Below, piece by piece: positions 54,432 to 64,000 of a DNA stretch of 64,000 bases. Position 1 is the first letter of the stretch, and each line of letters opens with the position of its first letter. Source of the stretch: Tatumella sp. JGM91 (lineage in GTDB: Bacteria > Pseudomonadota > Gammaproteobacteria > Enterobacterales > Enterobacteriaceae). The DNA lies in NCBI RefSeq assembly GCF_018257575.1, contig NZ_JAERJP010000018.1:1-64000 (forward strand), written 5' to 3'. The notes under the pieces are model-generated. The model did not search any database, was not told the origin of the DNA, and worked only from the letters and a program-made list of their open reading frames with translations. Both the position numbers and the translations under genes were made by a program.

Positions 54432-55214
54432 ATGATACGTTCTTTATGGATTGCAAAAACCGGGCTGGATGCACAGCAGACCAATATGGATGTTATTTCC
54501 AATAACCTGGCCAATGTCAGTACTAACGGCTTCAAACGCTCCCGTGCTGTTTTTGAGGATCTTCTCTATCAAACGTTACGTCAGCCGGGAACCCAGTCTT
54601 CTGAACAGGATACTTTACCCTCAGGCCTGCAAATCGGTACCGGGGTCCGGCCGGTAACCACCGAGCGTCTGCATTCACAGGGAAACTTGTCCAAAACGGA
54701 TAATGCCAAGGATATTGCGATCAACGGGCAAGGCTATTTTCAGGTACTGCTGCCCGACGGGAGTTCGGCTTATACCCGTGATGGTTCCTTTCAGGTCGAT
54801 CAGAACGGACAACTGGTCAACAATGCCGGTTTCCAGGTGCAGCCGGGGATTACGATCCCGGCCAATGCCCTGAGTATTACTATCTCCCGTGACGGAGTGG
54901 TGAGTGTTACCCAGCCGGGCCAGACGCAGGCGACACAGGTGGGGCAGCTGACGCTGAATACCTTTGTAAATGATGCCGGTCTGGAGAGTAAAGGCGAAAA
55001 CCTGTATCAGGAAACCCAGGCATCAGGCGCTCCCACAGAAAGTACCCCCGGGCAGAACGGGGCGGGGTTGTTGTATCAGGGCTATGTGGAAACCTCAAAC
55101 GTCAATGTCGCTGAAGAACTGGTATCGATGATCCAGACACAGCGAGCCTACGAAATTAACAGTAAAGCTATCAGTACTTCTGACCAGATGTTACAGCGTC
55201 TGACTCAGCTGTAA
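54432..55214 (+). CDS. flgG: FlgG, distal rod protein
   Basis: A 260-residue protein, the same length as E. coli Flg[21 protein letters not shown] and [20 protein letters not shown] are near-identical to that protein. It builds the distal rod that passes through the P and L rings. Confidence 0.96.
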   Translation: MIRSLWIAKTGLDAQQTNMDVISNNLANVSTNGFKRSRAVFEDLLYQTLRQPGTQSSEQDTLPSGLQIGTGVRPVTTERLHSQGNLSKTDNAKDIAINGQGYFQVLLPDGSSAYTRDGSFQVDQNGQLVNNAGFQVQPGITIPANALSITISRDGVVSVTQPGQTQATQVGQLTLNTFVNDAGLESKGENLYQETQASGAPTESTPGQNGAGLLYQGYVETSNVNVAEELVSMIQTQRAYEINSKAISTSDQMLQRLTQL

Positions 55215-55273
55215 ATGTATCCGGCAGACCGGCGGATCGTTCCGGTCAGAATTGCGTCTGAAAAGGTAGTGAC

Positions 55274-55972
55274 ATGGTAGTGAAGTCTGTTCTGTACCCC
55301 GCGGGGCTGGCCGCGCTGTTGCTGCTAATGGCTGGCTGTGCGCTGATCCCTCAGACCCCGCTGGTGAAAGGGAGTACCAGTGCTGAACCACCGGATACGG
55401 GGAGTCCGCTGGCCGATGGTTCAATTTTTCAGGGGGTTGCTCCCCTCAGCTACGGCTACCAGCCATTATTTGAAGACCGGCGGCCACGCAATATTGGCGA
55501 TACCCTGACCATTGTGTTGCAGGAAAACGTCAGTGCCAGCAAAAGTTCGTCCAGCAATGCCAGCCGTAAAGCGAGCAGTAACTTTGGTCTGGCGACCACT
55601 CCGCGTTTTCTTAACGGATTACTGGGCGGCGATAAAACCAGCTTTGATGGCAGCGGTGGCAATGATTTTAACGGTAAAGGCGGAGCCAGCGCGAATAACA
55701 CCTTTACGGGCACCATCACTGTGACGGTGGATAAGGTGCTGACCAATGGCAACCTTAAAGTGGTGGGTGAAAAACAAATTGCGATTAATCAGGGGACCGA
55801 ATTTATCCGTTTCTCCGGAGTGGTTAATCCCCGCACAATCAATGCCAGTAACTCCGTTATCTCCACCTCGGTGGCTGATGCCCGTATTGAGTATGTCGGA
55901 AACGGTTATATCAACGAAACACAGCAAATGGGCTGGTTACAACGGTTCTTTCTGAATATTTCCCCTATGTAA
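55274..55972 (+). CDS. flgH: FlgH, flagellar L-ring lipoprotein
   Basis: A 232-residue lipoprotein (E. coli 232) with lipobox LLMAGC (Cys22). [20 protein letters not shown] and [20 protein letters not shown] match FlgH. It forms the ring in the outer membrane. Confidence 0.95.
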   Translation: MVVKSVLYPAGLAALLLLMAGCALIPQTPLVKGSTSAEPPDTGSPLADGSIFQGVAPLSYGYQPLFEDRRPRNIGDTLTIVLQENVSASKSSSSNASRKASSNFGLATTPRFLNGLLGGDKTSFDGSGGNDFNGKGGASANNTFTGTITVTVDKVLTNGNLKVVGEKQIAINQGTEFIRFSGVVNPRTINASNSVISTSVADARIEYVGNGYINETQQMGWLQRFFLNISPM

Positions 55973-55984
55973 GAGGCAAGACAA

Positions 55985-57094
55985 ATGTCAGTCATATTTC
56001 GCTGGATCAGCGGCGGGTTAATTCTGGTCGCGCTTTGCCTGCCCGCCAGTGCGGAAAGGATACGTGACCTGACCTCAGTGCAGGGTGTGCGGGCGAACCA
56101 GCTGATTGGTTACGGGCTGGCCGTCGGACTGGATGGCACAGGGGACCAGACCACGCAGACGCCGTTTACCACCCAGAGCATGAGCAATATGTTGTCACAG
56201 CTGGGGATCACTGTGCCCGGCGGAACCAATATTCAGCTAAAAAATGTCGCGGCGGTAATGGTGACCGCGACCCTGCCGCCTTTTGCCCGCCAGGGGAAAA
56301 CCATTGATGTGGTGGTTTCGTCAATGGGGAATGCCAAAAGCCTGCGGGGCGGGACCTTATTACTGACCCCGCTGAAAGGCGCTGACAATCAGGTGTATGC
56401 CCTGGCCCAGGGGAATATTCTGGTCGGCGGCGCGGGGGCCCAGGCCGGGGGCAGCAGTGTACAGGTCAATCAGCTGAACGGCGGGCGCATCAGTGGCGGG
56501 GGGATTGTCGAACGTGAGTTACCGGATGATTTTGGTACCCGCAATCAGCTGGTATTGCAGCTTAATCAGCAGGACTTTACCACCGCTCAGCGTATTGCCG
56601 ATGCGATTAACCGCTTTACGGGTTACCCGGCCGCCGCACCTCAGGACAGCAGCTCGGTCCGGATAAAAGTTTCCCCGTCCCAGACATCACAGGTACAGCT
56701 GCTGGCGGCGATCCAGAATCTGGATGTGACCGTGCCTGTCGAAGATGCGCGGGTAATTATTAATTCGCGTACCGGTTCGGTAGTGATGAACCGTGAAGTT
56801 GAACTGAGTACCTGTGCAGTGGCTCAGGGGAGTTTGTCGGTCACTATTAATCAACAGCAACAGGTCAGTCAGCCAAATACGCCACTGACTGGCGGACAAA
56901 CGGTGGTTACTAACCAGACACAGATTGATATGCGGCAACAGGGGGGGGCACTACAGCATGTACAGGCCAGTGCCAGCCTGAACAGTGTGATCCACGCACT
57001 GAACACCCTCGGGGCGAGGCCCACCGAACTGATGTCGATACTGCAGGCGATGCAGTCTGCCGGTTGTTTACGGGCACGGCTGGAGATTATCTGA
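55985..57094 (+). CDS. flgI: FlgI, flagellar P-ring protein
   Basis: A 369-residue protein (E. coli 365) with a signal peptide ending in [23 protein letters not shown] and [20 protein letters not shown] match FlgI. It forms the ring in the peptidoglycan layer, helped by FlgA. The stop overlaps the flgJ start (TGATG). Confidence 0.95.
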   Translation: MSVIFRWISGGLILVALCLPASAERIRDLTSVQGVRANQLIGYGLAVGLDGTGDQTTQTPFTTQSMSNMLSQLGITVPGGTNIQLKNVAAVMVTATLPPFARQGKTIDVVVSSMGNAKSLRGGTLLLTPLKGADNQVYALAQGNILVGGAGAQAGGSSVQVNQLNGGRISGGGIVERELPDDFGTRNQLVLQLNQQDFTTAQRIADAINRFTGYPAAAPQDSSSVRIKVSPSQTSQVQLLAAIQNLDVTVPVEDARVIINSRTGSVVMNREVELSTCAVAQGSLSVTINQQQQVSQPNTPLTGGQTVVTNQTQIDMRQQGGALQHVQASASLNSVIHALNTLGARPTELMSILQAMQSAGCLRARLEII

Positions 57095-58014
57095 TGCGGG
57101 TCAGGGATCCTCTGAACGAACTGGCCTATGACAGCAATGCGCTGGATAAGCTAAAACGTGCCGCCGCCGCCCACCCCCGCCAGCAGGCGATGGCGGTTGC
57201 CCGCCAGGTGGAAAGTCTGTTTATGCAACTGATGCTGAAAAGCATGCGTGAGGCTTTACCAAAAGATCCGTTATTTGGCAGTGAACAGAGCCGGTTATTT
57301 ACGTCTTTATACGATCAGCAAATCGCCCAAATGGCGGGAAACCGTGGTCTGGGCATGGCTGAACTTATCGCACAACAAATACAGCCAGCACCTGCGGTGG
57401 ATCAGCGGGCGGGAACAGTCCCTATGCCTCTGGGGAGCGAACGGGTGGCTGCGCTGCTCCGGGGGACGGCACTCCGGCAGCAGGCAGGTCAGGCACTTGC
57501 CGTATTGCCTGCACCTTCGGCATCGATGGGGGCGTTTTTACAACGCTTATCACAGCCTGCCAGTCAGGTGAGCCTGCGCAGCGGTATACCACATCATCTG
57601 ATTCTTGCCCAGGCGGCTCTGGAAACCGGCTGGGGACGGCGAGAGATACTGCGCAGTAACGGGCTGCCGAGTTTTAATCTGTTCGGTATTAAAGCGGGGG
57701 CTGACTGGGGCGGTGAAACGACGCCGGTGGTGACCACCGAATACCAGCAGGGACGTGCCGAAAGGCGCACTGATAACTTCAGGGTATATCACTCTTACCG
57801 GGAAGCCCTGGAAGACTATGCACGGTTACTGACGGAAAACCCGCGTTATCGCCAGGTCACGGCCGCGCCTTCGGCAGAATCAGGCGCACAGGCTTTACAG
57901 ACAGCGGGTTATGCCACAGACCCGGCTTATGCCGCGAAACTGATTACCGTAATCCGTCAGTTGAAAGAGATTGCTGATAAAACAGCCGCTCACGATCTGA
58001 GTCATTTATTTTAA
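57094..58014 (+). CDS. flgJ: FlgJ, rod-scaffold and peptidoglycan hydrolase
   Basis: A 306-residue bifunctional protein (E. coli 313). Residues about 1-100 form the rod-capping part (VARQVESLFMQLMLKSMREA). Residues about 150-300 form the glucosaminidase domain, with LAQAALETGWGRREI holding the catalytic Glu. ATG 57094 overlaps the flgI stop and is preferred over 57064. It opens the peptidoglycan for the growing rod. Confidence 0.94.
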   Translation: MRVRDPLNELAYDSNALDKLKRAAAAHPRQQAMAVARQVESLFMQLMLKSMREALPKDPLFGSEQSRLFTSLYDQQIAQMAGNRGLGMAELIAQQIQPAPAVDQRAGTVPMPLGSERVAALLRGTALRQQAGQALAVLPAPSASMGAFLQRLSQPASQVSLRSGIPHHLILAQAALETGWGRREILRSNGLPSFNLFGIKAGADWGGETTPVVTTEYQQGRAERRTDNFRVYHSYREALEDYARLLTENPRYRQVTAAPSAESGAQALQTAGYATDPAYAAKLITVIRQLKEIADKTAAHDLSHLF

Positions 58015-58021
58015 ATCATCG

Positions 58022-58048
58022 TCAAGTTCCCCGCCGGATAACCGATAA
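58022..58048 (+). promoter_or_regulatory. Sigma-28 (FliA) promoter of flgKL
   Basis: TCAAGTTC and ACCGATAA are separated by 11 nt, matching 13 of 16 positions of the sigma-28 consensus. It lies 68-94 nt before the flgK start in the flgJ-flgK gap, as expected for class 3 expression of the hook-filament junction proteins. Confidence 0.8.
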
Positions 58049-58115
58049 CTCAGACAGATACTCACAGATAAGGCCGGTTAACGGCCTGAGACGAAACCAG
58101 CTTGCGGAGAGAAAT

Positions 58116-59756
58116 ATGTCAGCTCTGATTAATTCAGCCATGAGCGGACTGAGTGCAGCTCAGTCTGCGCTCAATATAACCAGTGTCAATATCAGTAACT
58201 ACACGGTACCCGGCTATAACCGGCAACAGGTGTTACTGGCGCAGGCAAACAGTACGCTGAGTGGTAATGGCTGGTATGGGAATGGTGTCAGGGTGGATGG
58301 TGTGCAACGACAATATGATGAGCTGGTCAGCCGGCAGTTACGTCAGGCCAGTGCGCAAAACAGTGCGGCTAACAGCCAGTTTACTCAGATCTCCGGGATC
58401 GATAATTTAATGACGATGGATGGTAACGATCTGTCTGACTCATTTCAGGCTTTTTTTAAAAACGTCCAGAATGTTATCGACAGTGCCGAAGATCCTGCGG
58501 CACGCCAGGCAATGTTCAGCGGTGCACAGTCACTGGCCGGACAACTGAGAACCCTGCAACAATATCTGGATAATCTGCAATCGGCGACCAATAACCAGAT
58601 CAGTGATTCGATCAGTGCCATTAACAATGATGCCCGCCAGATTGCGGCACTGAATAAACAAATTGGCCGCCTTTCTGCCAGCGGAGAAGCACCGAATAAT
58701 TTACTTGATCAGCGCGATCAACTGGTCAGTGATCTGAATAATATCACTGCGGTAAATGTATCAATCCAGGACGGCAATATGGTGGTCTCGCTGCCGAACG
58801 GACTGAGCCTGGTGAATGGTGATCAGTCCACAGAAATGAAAGCCATAGCTTCGGCCGCCGATCCTACACTGCGGGTGCCGGGATATACGGATAAAATGGC
58901 GGGAGATGTTGAACTGCCGGATAAACTTTTTACCGGCGGGTCGCTGGCCGGGCTGCTGAAATTTCGCAGTGAAGACCTGGAAACAGTTAAGAACCGGTTA
59001 GGACAGATCAGTGTCACCTTTGCCAGCCGAATGAATCAGGTACAGCATCAGGGATTCGATAGTGAAGGTAATGAAGGCGGTGACTTTTTTTCCGTCGGTT
59101 CACCGGTGGTATTCAGTAACAGTAAAAATACGTCACAGACGACACTCAGCGCCAGCTATTCGGACACTACTGCGCTGCAGGCCTCCGATTATCGTGTCGC
59201 TTATTCGCGGGGACAATGGACCGTCACCCGGTTGTCGGACAACCAGGTCATAACGCCGAAAGTCAGCACTGACAACGGGACGCAGCATCTGTCATTCGAC
59301 GGGCTGGATGTTGCGGTCAGCGGCTCTCCGGCAGAAAAAGACAGTTTTTTGCTCAAACCGGTCAGTGAAGCGACCCATGACTTTGCGGTGGCTATTGATG
59401 ACGGTTCGCAGATAGCGGCAGCCTCAGAGCCCGGAGGGGCCAGTGATAACCGGAATGCCAGTGCCATGCTGGCACTGCAGGATGAACAAATGGTCGGAGG
59501 CAGAGAAACGCTGACCCGGGCGTACGCATCGATGGTCAGCTATGTGGGCAATAAAACCGGCAGCCTGCAGAGCAGCTGTACAACCCGGCAGCTGGTGGTT
59601 GATCAACTGACTCAGCGACAGCAGTCGGTTTCCGGGGTCAATCTTGATGAAGAATACGCCATGCTGACCCAGTACCAGCAATACTACATTGCTAATACCA
59701 AAGTACTGCAAACGGCCGATACCTTATTTAATTCATTAATGAGTATTACTAACTGA
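58116..59756 (+). CDS. flgK: FlgK, hook-filament junction protein 1
   Basis: A 546-residue protein (E. coli 547). MSALINSAMSGLSAAQSALN, NLLDQRDQLVSDLNNITAVN and SGVNLDEEYAMLTQYQQYYI are the conserved ends. It joins hook to filament and is chaperoned by FlgN. Confidence 0.95.
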   Translation: MSALINSAMSGLSAAQSALNITSVNISNYTVPGYNRQQVLLAQANSTLSGNGWYGNGVRVDGVQRQYDELVSRQLRQASAQNSAANSQFTQISGIDNLMTMDGNDLSDSFQAFFKNVQNVIDSAEDPAARQAMFSGAQSLAGQLRTLQQYLDNLQSATNNQISDSISAINNDARQIAALNKQIGRLSASGEAPNNLLDQRDQLVSDLNNITAVNVSIQDGNMVVSLPNGLSLVNGDQSTEMKAIASAADPTLRVPGYTDKMAGDVELPDKLFTGGSLAGLLKFRSEDLETVKNRLGQISVTFASRMNQVQHQGFDSEGNEGGDFFSVGSPVVFSNSKNTSQTTLSASYSDTTALQASDYRVAYSRGQWTVTRLSDNQVITPKVSTDNGTQHLSFDGLDVAVSGSPAEKDSFLLKPVSEATHDFAVAIDDGSQIAAASEPGGASDNRNASAMLALQDEQMVGGRETLTRAYASMVSYVGNKTGSLQSSCTTRQLVVDQLTQRQQSVSGVNLDEEYAMLTQYQQYYIANTKVLQTADTLFNSLMSITN

Positions 59757-59786
59757 TAGCGAATTCAGCGGCGGGGGAGACAGAAT

Positions 59787-60749
59787 ATGAGGCTGAGTAC
59801 CGGTTTAATTTTTTCTCAACAAATTAATGGGATCAGTAATGCTCAGAACCGCTGGCTGGCCAGCGGAATGCGGGTATCCAGCGGAAAACGGGTCACAAGA
59901 CCGTCTGACGATCCGATTGCAGCAGCACAGGCTGTTAATCTGTCCCAGACACAGAATAAAGATGCCCAGTACGGTCTGGCCCAGTCATTTGCCAGCCAGT
60001 CTCTGACGTATGAAGATAATATCCTCGGCAGTGTCAGCAGCAGCATTCAGTCGGCTCTGACTCAGGTGGTGTACGGGTCAACCGGCACCCTGAATGATGA
60101 TGACCGCGCATCAATTGCCACCCAGTTACAGGGGATTCGTGACCAACTGGTGAATCTGGCGAACAGCCAGGACAGTAACGGGCGTTATATTTTTGCCGGA
60201 TATAAAACCGGGCAGCCTCCGTTTATCAGTGGCAGTAACGGGGTGCTGTATCAGGGGGGAGAACAGGCAATCAGCCAGCAGGTCAGTGGTCAGCGCACAA
60301 TGACAATCGCCCATACGGGGGACAGTGTATTTATGTCTCTGACAGATAATGCGACACCGGAACCAGACGGTTCGGCCAGTGAAACCAGTGTGTTCGCTAT
60401 GCTGGATTCAGCGATCAGTGCACTGAAAGTCCCGCAAAAAGGGGCGGATGACAGCACCATGCAGCAGTTCTCTGACAGTATGGAAAAAGCCAATCGCGGG
60501 TTAAATAATGCTCTGAATAATGTCCTGAAGGTACGTTCAGAAACCGGCACAGAACTGGCAGAACTGGATACCCTCAATAACCAGGGACAGGACCGGCAGG
60601 TAATACTGAGTGACCAGATGAGCCAGTTAACTGATGCTGATATTACCCGTTCGATTTCTGATTATGTGATGCAGGAAACGGCACTACAGGCCAGTTATAA
60701 AGTGTTCAGTGAAATGTCGCAGCTTTCTCTGTTCCGGATGAACAGTTAA
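59787..60749 (+). CDS. flgL: FlgL, hook-filament junction protein 3
   Basis: A 320-residue protein (E. coli 317). MRLSTGLIFSQQINGISNAQ and MRVSSGKRVTRPSDDPIAAA at the N-terminus and ALQASYKVFSEMSQLSLF at the C-terminus identify FlgL. It follows flgK by 30 nt and ends the flagellar block. Confidence 0.94.
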   Translation: MRLSTGLIFSQQINGISNAQNRWLASGMRVSSGKRVTRPSDDPIAAAQAVNLSQTQNKDAQYGLAQSFASQSLTYEDNILGSVSSSIQSALTQVVYGSTGTLNDDDRASIATQLQGIRDQLVNLANSQDSNGRYIFAGYKTGQPPFISGSNGVLYQGGEQAISQQVSGQRTMTIAHTGDSVFMSLTDNATPEPDGSASETSVFAMLDSAISALKVPQKGADDSTMQQFSDSMEKANRGLNNALNNVLKVRSETGTELAELDTLNNQGQDRQVILSDQMSQLTDADITRSISDYVMQETALQASYKVFSEMSQLSLFRMNS

Positions 60750-60766
60750 TCAGCGTCGTGCGGGTA

Positions 60767-60802
60767 TAAAAAAACCTGACCAGAAACGGTCAGGTTTTTT
60801 TA
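60767..60802. terminator. Bidirectional terminator between flgL and rne
   Basis: AACCTGACC (60773-60781) pairs with GGTCAGGTT (60788-60796) around a 6-nt loop. T runs follow on both strands, so it serves the converging flgKL and rne transcripts. Confidence 0.88.
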
Positions 60803-60863
60803 TGGAGTCTGGTATTGCGGACTATTTCTCCGGGCAATTTATTGCCCGGAAGCAAATGTCAGC

Positions 60864-63800
60864 TCACAGTTCTGAGGTTTTAGTCACCGGTGCGGTGGCC
60901 TGGTGAGTGGCTGTGTGTCCTCCGGCCGCACCTTTACCTGCAAAGACGTAAACATTACGTACCCAGTCACTGTGTCTCACAGGCTCAGAAACCCACTCCG
61001 GTGCCGGTGCCCGGGTCATGGGCGCGGTTGCATGGAAGCGCTGGTACGCGGAAGCGGTAGTCACGTTCTCTGCACTGTCTTTAGCCGGGGGTACTGATTC
61101 CGTGTCAGACAGAGTGTCTGTTGCAGCCTCAGTTTCCGCGACCGCAGCAACCGGCGCTTCGGCGATGATTTCAGCCGGTGCAACAGCTTCACTGCCCGCA
61201 GTCTCTTCTGCAGCGTTGACCGGTTCGGCTGGCTGTGCTTCTGCAACCGTGTCGGTGGTGTCAGCTACTGCTTCTGCAACCGCTTCGGTGGTGTCAGCCA
61301 CGATAGTTTGTGGCTCTGCGACAACCGGGGTGTCTGTCGCTACCGGCCCGGCGATAGCCTGCTGAACAGGGGTACTCAGAGCGTTTTCGGCCAGCAGTGT
61401 ATTTTCCGGCTGAGACGGGACTTCCGCAACCGGGGTAACTTCCCGGTGCTCAGCTGGTTCAGCTACAGTCTGTGGCTGCTGTTCGTGGAACTCAGGTTGC
61501 TGATATCCGTCTTCCGCACGGGTGACCGGCGCAGGGTAACGGACCCATACTTTACCGGAAGCCATCTCCGGCGAAGCAGCTGCGGTTTCCAGAGGCATCG
61601 AGGACTGCTGCGGATAACGTTCGTCACGATAACGACGACGACGCTGTCCGCTAACCCGCAGGTGGCGAGGTGAACGGCGTGAACGGCGCGGGATATTACC
61701 GTTACTGTCACGGTTATCCTGATATTCTTCACGGGTTGTTTCACTGACCACCGCTTCATCACGGGCCACCGGAGCTTCTGTAATCGCAGGTTCATCAGTG
61801 ATCTGCTCAGCCACAGCCTCTTCACCATAGCGGATTTTTTGTGTCAGAGTCCGCTGTTTACGGCGCACACTGGTTCGGGTCTGTTCTTCTTCTGCTGCAA
61901 CACTACTGGCTGGTGCTTCCTGTAGCGCGACAGGTTGTTCAGCAACAGTTTCTTCCTGTTGCTGACGACGCTCCTCCTGACGGCGACGCTGACGCTCAGC
62001 CCGTTGTTCGCGGCGTTGCTGTTCACGTTGCTGACGAGCTTCCTCGGTCAGAGGCGTATGCTGACGTGTTGCCCGGGTCTCTTCACGGTTTTCCGCACCG
62101 GCAGAATTACGGCGATTATTGCGACGATTTTCCTGTGCATTACCATTTTCGGTATTACGCTCGTTACGGTCATTACGCTCGTTACGGTCATTACGCTCGT
62201 TGCGGTCATTACGCTCGTTGCGGCCATTACGCTCGTTGCGGTCATTACGCTCATTGCGGTCATTACGCTCATTGCGGTCATTACGCTCATTGCGGTCATT
62301 ACGCTCATTGCGGTCATTACGCTCGTTGCGGTCATTACGCTCGTTACGGTCATTACGCTCGTTGCGGTTATTACGCTCGTTACGATTATTCCGGCGGTTA
62401 TTGGAACGTTCATTACGGTTACCCGCCGTCCCGTTTTCCCGTGAACGGGCTGGTGCTTCGCTCTTTTCTGCGGTCTCAGTAACAGCCTGCTGGCTGTTGC
62501 TGCCGAACAGATTCTTAATACCGCTGACTAAACGGCTAAAGAAGCAGTTGCCTTTGGCGGCCGGGGCTGTCGCGTCCGCCGGAGTGACAGAAGCTGCAGT
62601 GGCAGTGGCTTCACTGGTCGCTGGCGGTGCTTCAGCAATCGCAAATGCTGCCAGTGCCGGCTGTTCCGGACGGCGGCGTTCTGCCGGTTCTTCGTCAGAA
62701 ATCGTCGCCATTTCAATCTCATGCATCTTCGGCAGATGATAGCTGAGTGTCTTGGTTTCTTCGCCTTTGCGCACACGTAATACCGAGTAGTGTGGTGTCT
62801 CCATACGATCATCAGGAACGATGATGGCACGCACGCCGCCCTGGCGTGTTTCGATGGCGTTGACGGCTTCACGTTTCTCGTTCAGAAGGTACGAGGCAAT
62901 CTGCACCGGAACAATGGCATGTACTTCTTTGGTATTTTCTTTCAGCGCTTCTTCTTCAATCAGACGCAGAATCGATAGCGACAGTGATTCATTATCACGG
63001 ATTGTGCCTGTGCCGCTGCAACGCGGGCAGACATGATGGCTTGACTCGCCAAGGGAAGGGCTGAGGCGCTGACGGGACATTTCCAACAGGCCAAACCGTG
63101 AAATATGGCTGATTTGTATCCGCGCACGGTCCTGACGGACGGCTTCACGCAGACGGTTTTCCACCGCACGCTGGTGACGTACCGGAGTCATATCGATAAA
63201 GTCGATAACAATCAGGCCACCGAGGTCACGCAGACGTAACTGGCGGGCTATCTCATCGGCCGCTTCCAGGTTGGTATTAAAGGCTGTTTCTTCGATATCA
63301 CCGCCACGGGTGGCCCGTGCGGAGTTAATATCAATGGCTGTCAGGGCTTCGGTGCTGTCAATAACAATCGAGCCGCCGGATGGCAAACGCACTTCACGCT
63401 GGAAGGCAGACTCAATCTGTGACTCAATCTGATAATGGCTGAACAGCGGGATTTCACCGGTGTACAGTTTAATTTTACTGGTAAAGTCAGGGCGTCCCAG
63501 GGCAGCAATATGCTGGCGGGCCAGTTCCAGAACTTTCGGGTTATCAATCAGAATTTCGCCAATGTCCTGACGCAGGTAATCGCGGAAAGCGCGGACAATC
63601 ACATTACTTTCCTGATGGATCAGGAAAGGGGCAGGGCGGTTTTCAGCCGCTTTGCGGATAGCTTCCCAGTGTTTCAGGCGAAAGCTAAGATCCCATTGTA
63701 AAGCTTCGGCAGATTTACCTACCCCGGCGGTACGGACAATCAGCCCCATACCTTCCGGTAACTGCAGGGAAGAGAGTGCTTCTTTCAGCTCTGTGCGGTC

Positions 63801-64000
63801 ATCCCCTTCGATGCGGCGTGAAATACCGCCTGCCCGAGGGTTGTTTGGCATTAATACCAGATAGCTGCCGGCCAGGCTGATAAACGTGGTCAGTGCTGCA
63901 CCTTTATTTCCGCGCTCTTCTTTATCTATCTGTACGATAACTTCCTGACCTTCACGTAATACCTCTTTGATATTAGGGCGGCCATGCATGGAATAATTAG
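60864..64000 (-). CDS. rne: Ribonuclease E, 5' end beyond the window
   Basis: At least 1044 residues are visible; the frame stays open to the window edge (NYS precedes [15 protein letters not shown], matching an internal E. coli site), so roughly the first 75-80 residues are missing. The catalytic half shows [20 protein letters not shown] (5' sensor), [20 protein letters not shown] and VIDFIDM (catalytic Asp residues), and CPRCSGTGT (zinc link). The C-terminal half is disordered, with an Arg/Asn-rich region, Glu/Arg/Gln-rich segments and an Ala/Glu/Val-rich stretch. It ends [20 protein letters not shown], the polynucleotide phosphorylase-binding end. It processes rRNA and tRNA and starts mRNA decay as the degradosome scaffold. 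Confidence 0.95.
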   Translation of the reverse strand, partial: NYSMHGRPNIKEVLREGQEVIVQIDKEERGNKGAALTTFISLAGSYLVLMPNNPRAGGISRRIEGDDRTELKEALSSLQLPEGMGLIVRTAGVGKSAEALQWDLSFRLKHWEAIRKAAENRPAPFLIHQESNVIVRAFRDYLRQDIGEILIDNPKVLELARQHIAALGRPDFTSKIKLYTGEIPLFSHYQIESQIESAFQREVRLPSGGSIVIDSTEALTAIDINSARATRGGDIEETAFNTNLEAADEIARQLRLRDLGGLIVIDFIDMTPVRHQRAVENRLREAVRQDRARIQISHISRFGLLEMSRQRLSPSLGESSHHVCPRCSGTGTIRDNESLSLSILRLIEEEALKENTKEVHAIVPVQIASYLLNEKREAVNAIETRQGGVRAIIVPDDRMETPHYSVLRVRKGEETKTLSYHLPKMHEIEMATISDEEPAERRRPEQPALAAFAIAEAPPATSEATATAASVTPADATAPAAKGNCFFSRLVSGIKNLFGSNSQQAVTETAEKSEAPARSRENGTAGNRNERSNNRRNNRNERNNRNERNDRNERNDRNERNDRNERNDRNERNDRNERNDRNERNDRNERNGRNERNDRNERNDRNERNDRNERNTENGNAQENRRNNRRNSAGAENREETRATRQHTPLTEEARQQREQQRREQRAERQRRRQEERRQQQEETVAEQPVALQEAPASSVAAEEEQTRTSVRRKQRTLTQKIRYGEEAVAEQITDEPAITEAPVARDEAVVSETTREEYQDNRDSNGNIPRRSRRSPRHLRVSGQRRRRYRDERYPQQSSMPLETAAASPEMASGKVWVRYPAPVTRAEDGYQQPEFHEQQPQTVAEPAEHREVTPVAEVPSQPENTLLAENALSTPVQQAIAGPVATDTPVVAEPQTIVADTTEAVAEAVADTTDTVAEAQPAEPVNAAEETAGSEAVAPAEIIAEAPVAAVAETEAATDTLSDTESVPPAKDSAENVTTASAYQRFHATAPMTRAPAPEWVSEPVRHSDWVRNVYVFAGKGAAGGHTATHQATAPVTKTSEL
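62154..62390 (-). repeat. 18-bp tandem repeat coding for NDRNER units in RNase E
   Basis: About 13 nearly identical 18-bp units encode the hexapeptide NDRNER, with two NNRNER units first, one NGRNER unit and eventual break-up at NTENGN. It lies in the arginine-rich RNA-binding region of RNase E. Units differ mostly at single third or wobble positions. Such an array is prone to copy-number change by slippage in steps of six residues. Confidence 0.9.

Noticed and set aside
56687-56938. Minus-strand frame within flgI
   Set aside because: Fully contained in a conserved flagellar gene; no independent support.
62154-62390. CRISPR-like appearance of the regular repeat
   Set aside because: Units are contiguous without unique spacers and lie in frame inside the rne coding sequence; no cas genes are present.
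61841-62739. Long plus-strand frames opposite rne with repeated RSL or VITL peptides
   Set aside because: They are frame shadows of the 18-bp repeat in rne; the 18-bp unit keeps all frames open. They lack start signals and known homology.
1-64000. tRNA or rRNA genes
   Set aside because: No cloverleaf-like sequence with a CCA end or T-loop GTTCGA-type motif in a suitable context was found by eye; a tRNAscan-type search would settle it.

Overview
The window looks like a chromosomal segment of an enterobacterium (Enterobacterales). From about 32 kb to the right end it keeps the E. coli K-12 gene order around 23-24 min: opgC | opgG-opgH, yceK, msyB, lpxL, trhO, solA, bssS, pyrC, yceB, rimJ, murJ, flgN-flgM-flgA | flgBCDEFGHIJ, flgKL, rne. 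Protein matches recalled from E. coli are strong. A three-subunit membrane gluconate/2-ketogluconate-type dehydrogenase, an AcpA-type phosphatase and several transporters not in that K-12 block point to the Erwiniaceae side (Tatumella/Pantoea/Erwinia-like). That placement is inference only.

Left edge (1-4.25 kb): a contact-dependent inhibition (CDI) graveyard or toolkit. A 5'-truncated IS256-family transposase abuts a CdiA C-terminal fragment with a TNT (NAD+ glycohydrolase-like) toxin domain and a likely immunity gene. Two further orphan modules follow in tandem. Each starts at a VENN-coding motif, encodes a Gly/Ala-rich hydrophobic CdiA-CT and ends with a small membrane immunity-like protein. 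A shared boundary sequence (hairpin in two of three copies) separates the modules. A decayed IS3-type orfA fragment closes the region.

Accessory transport and catabolism (4.25-32.3 kb): an SMR efflux protein; two FUSC-family efflux proteins; a periplasmic serine esterase; an orphan MetQ-like lipoprotein; the RNA-modification amidohydrolase YqfB; a HlyD/ABC-2/ABC-2 operon without an ATPase; an ascorbate-type PTS (IIA-IIB-IIC) behind a consensus CRP site; a DsbA-like protein; a hydantoin/allantoin racemase, GntR regulator and NCS1 permease cluster with TTGTATACAA palindromes; a 2OG-Fe(II) oxygenase; two MFS exporters; an exported cupin plus exported Rossmann protein pair; the dehydrogenase operon with its own CRP site; and a SulP anion transporter.

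Core block (32.3-64 kb): periplasmic glucan synthesis (opgC, opgGH), lipid A acylation (lpxL), tRNA hydroxylation (trhO), pyrimidine synthesis (pyrC), the lipid II flippase (murJ), the flagellar rod/hook/ring operon with two recognisable sigma-28 promoters, and the RNase E gene (5' end outside the window), which carries an expanded hexapeptide repeat. Between bssS and pyrC, where E. coli has the SOS gene dinI, there is no dinI ORF. A near-ideal LexA box, a promoter-like pair, a 13-bp hairpin and an intrinsic terminator remain, the anatomy of a short SOS-controlled RNA. This and the orphan CDI array are the most interesting signals.
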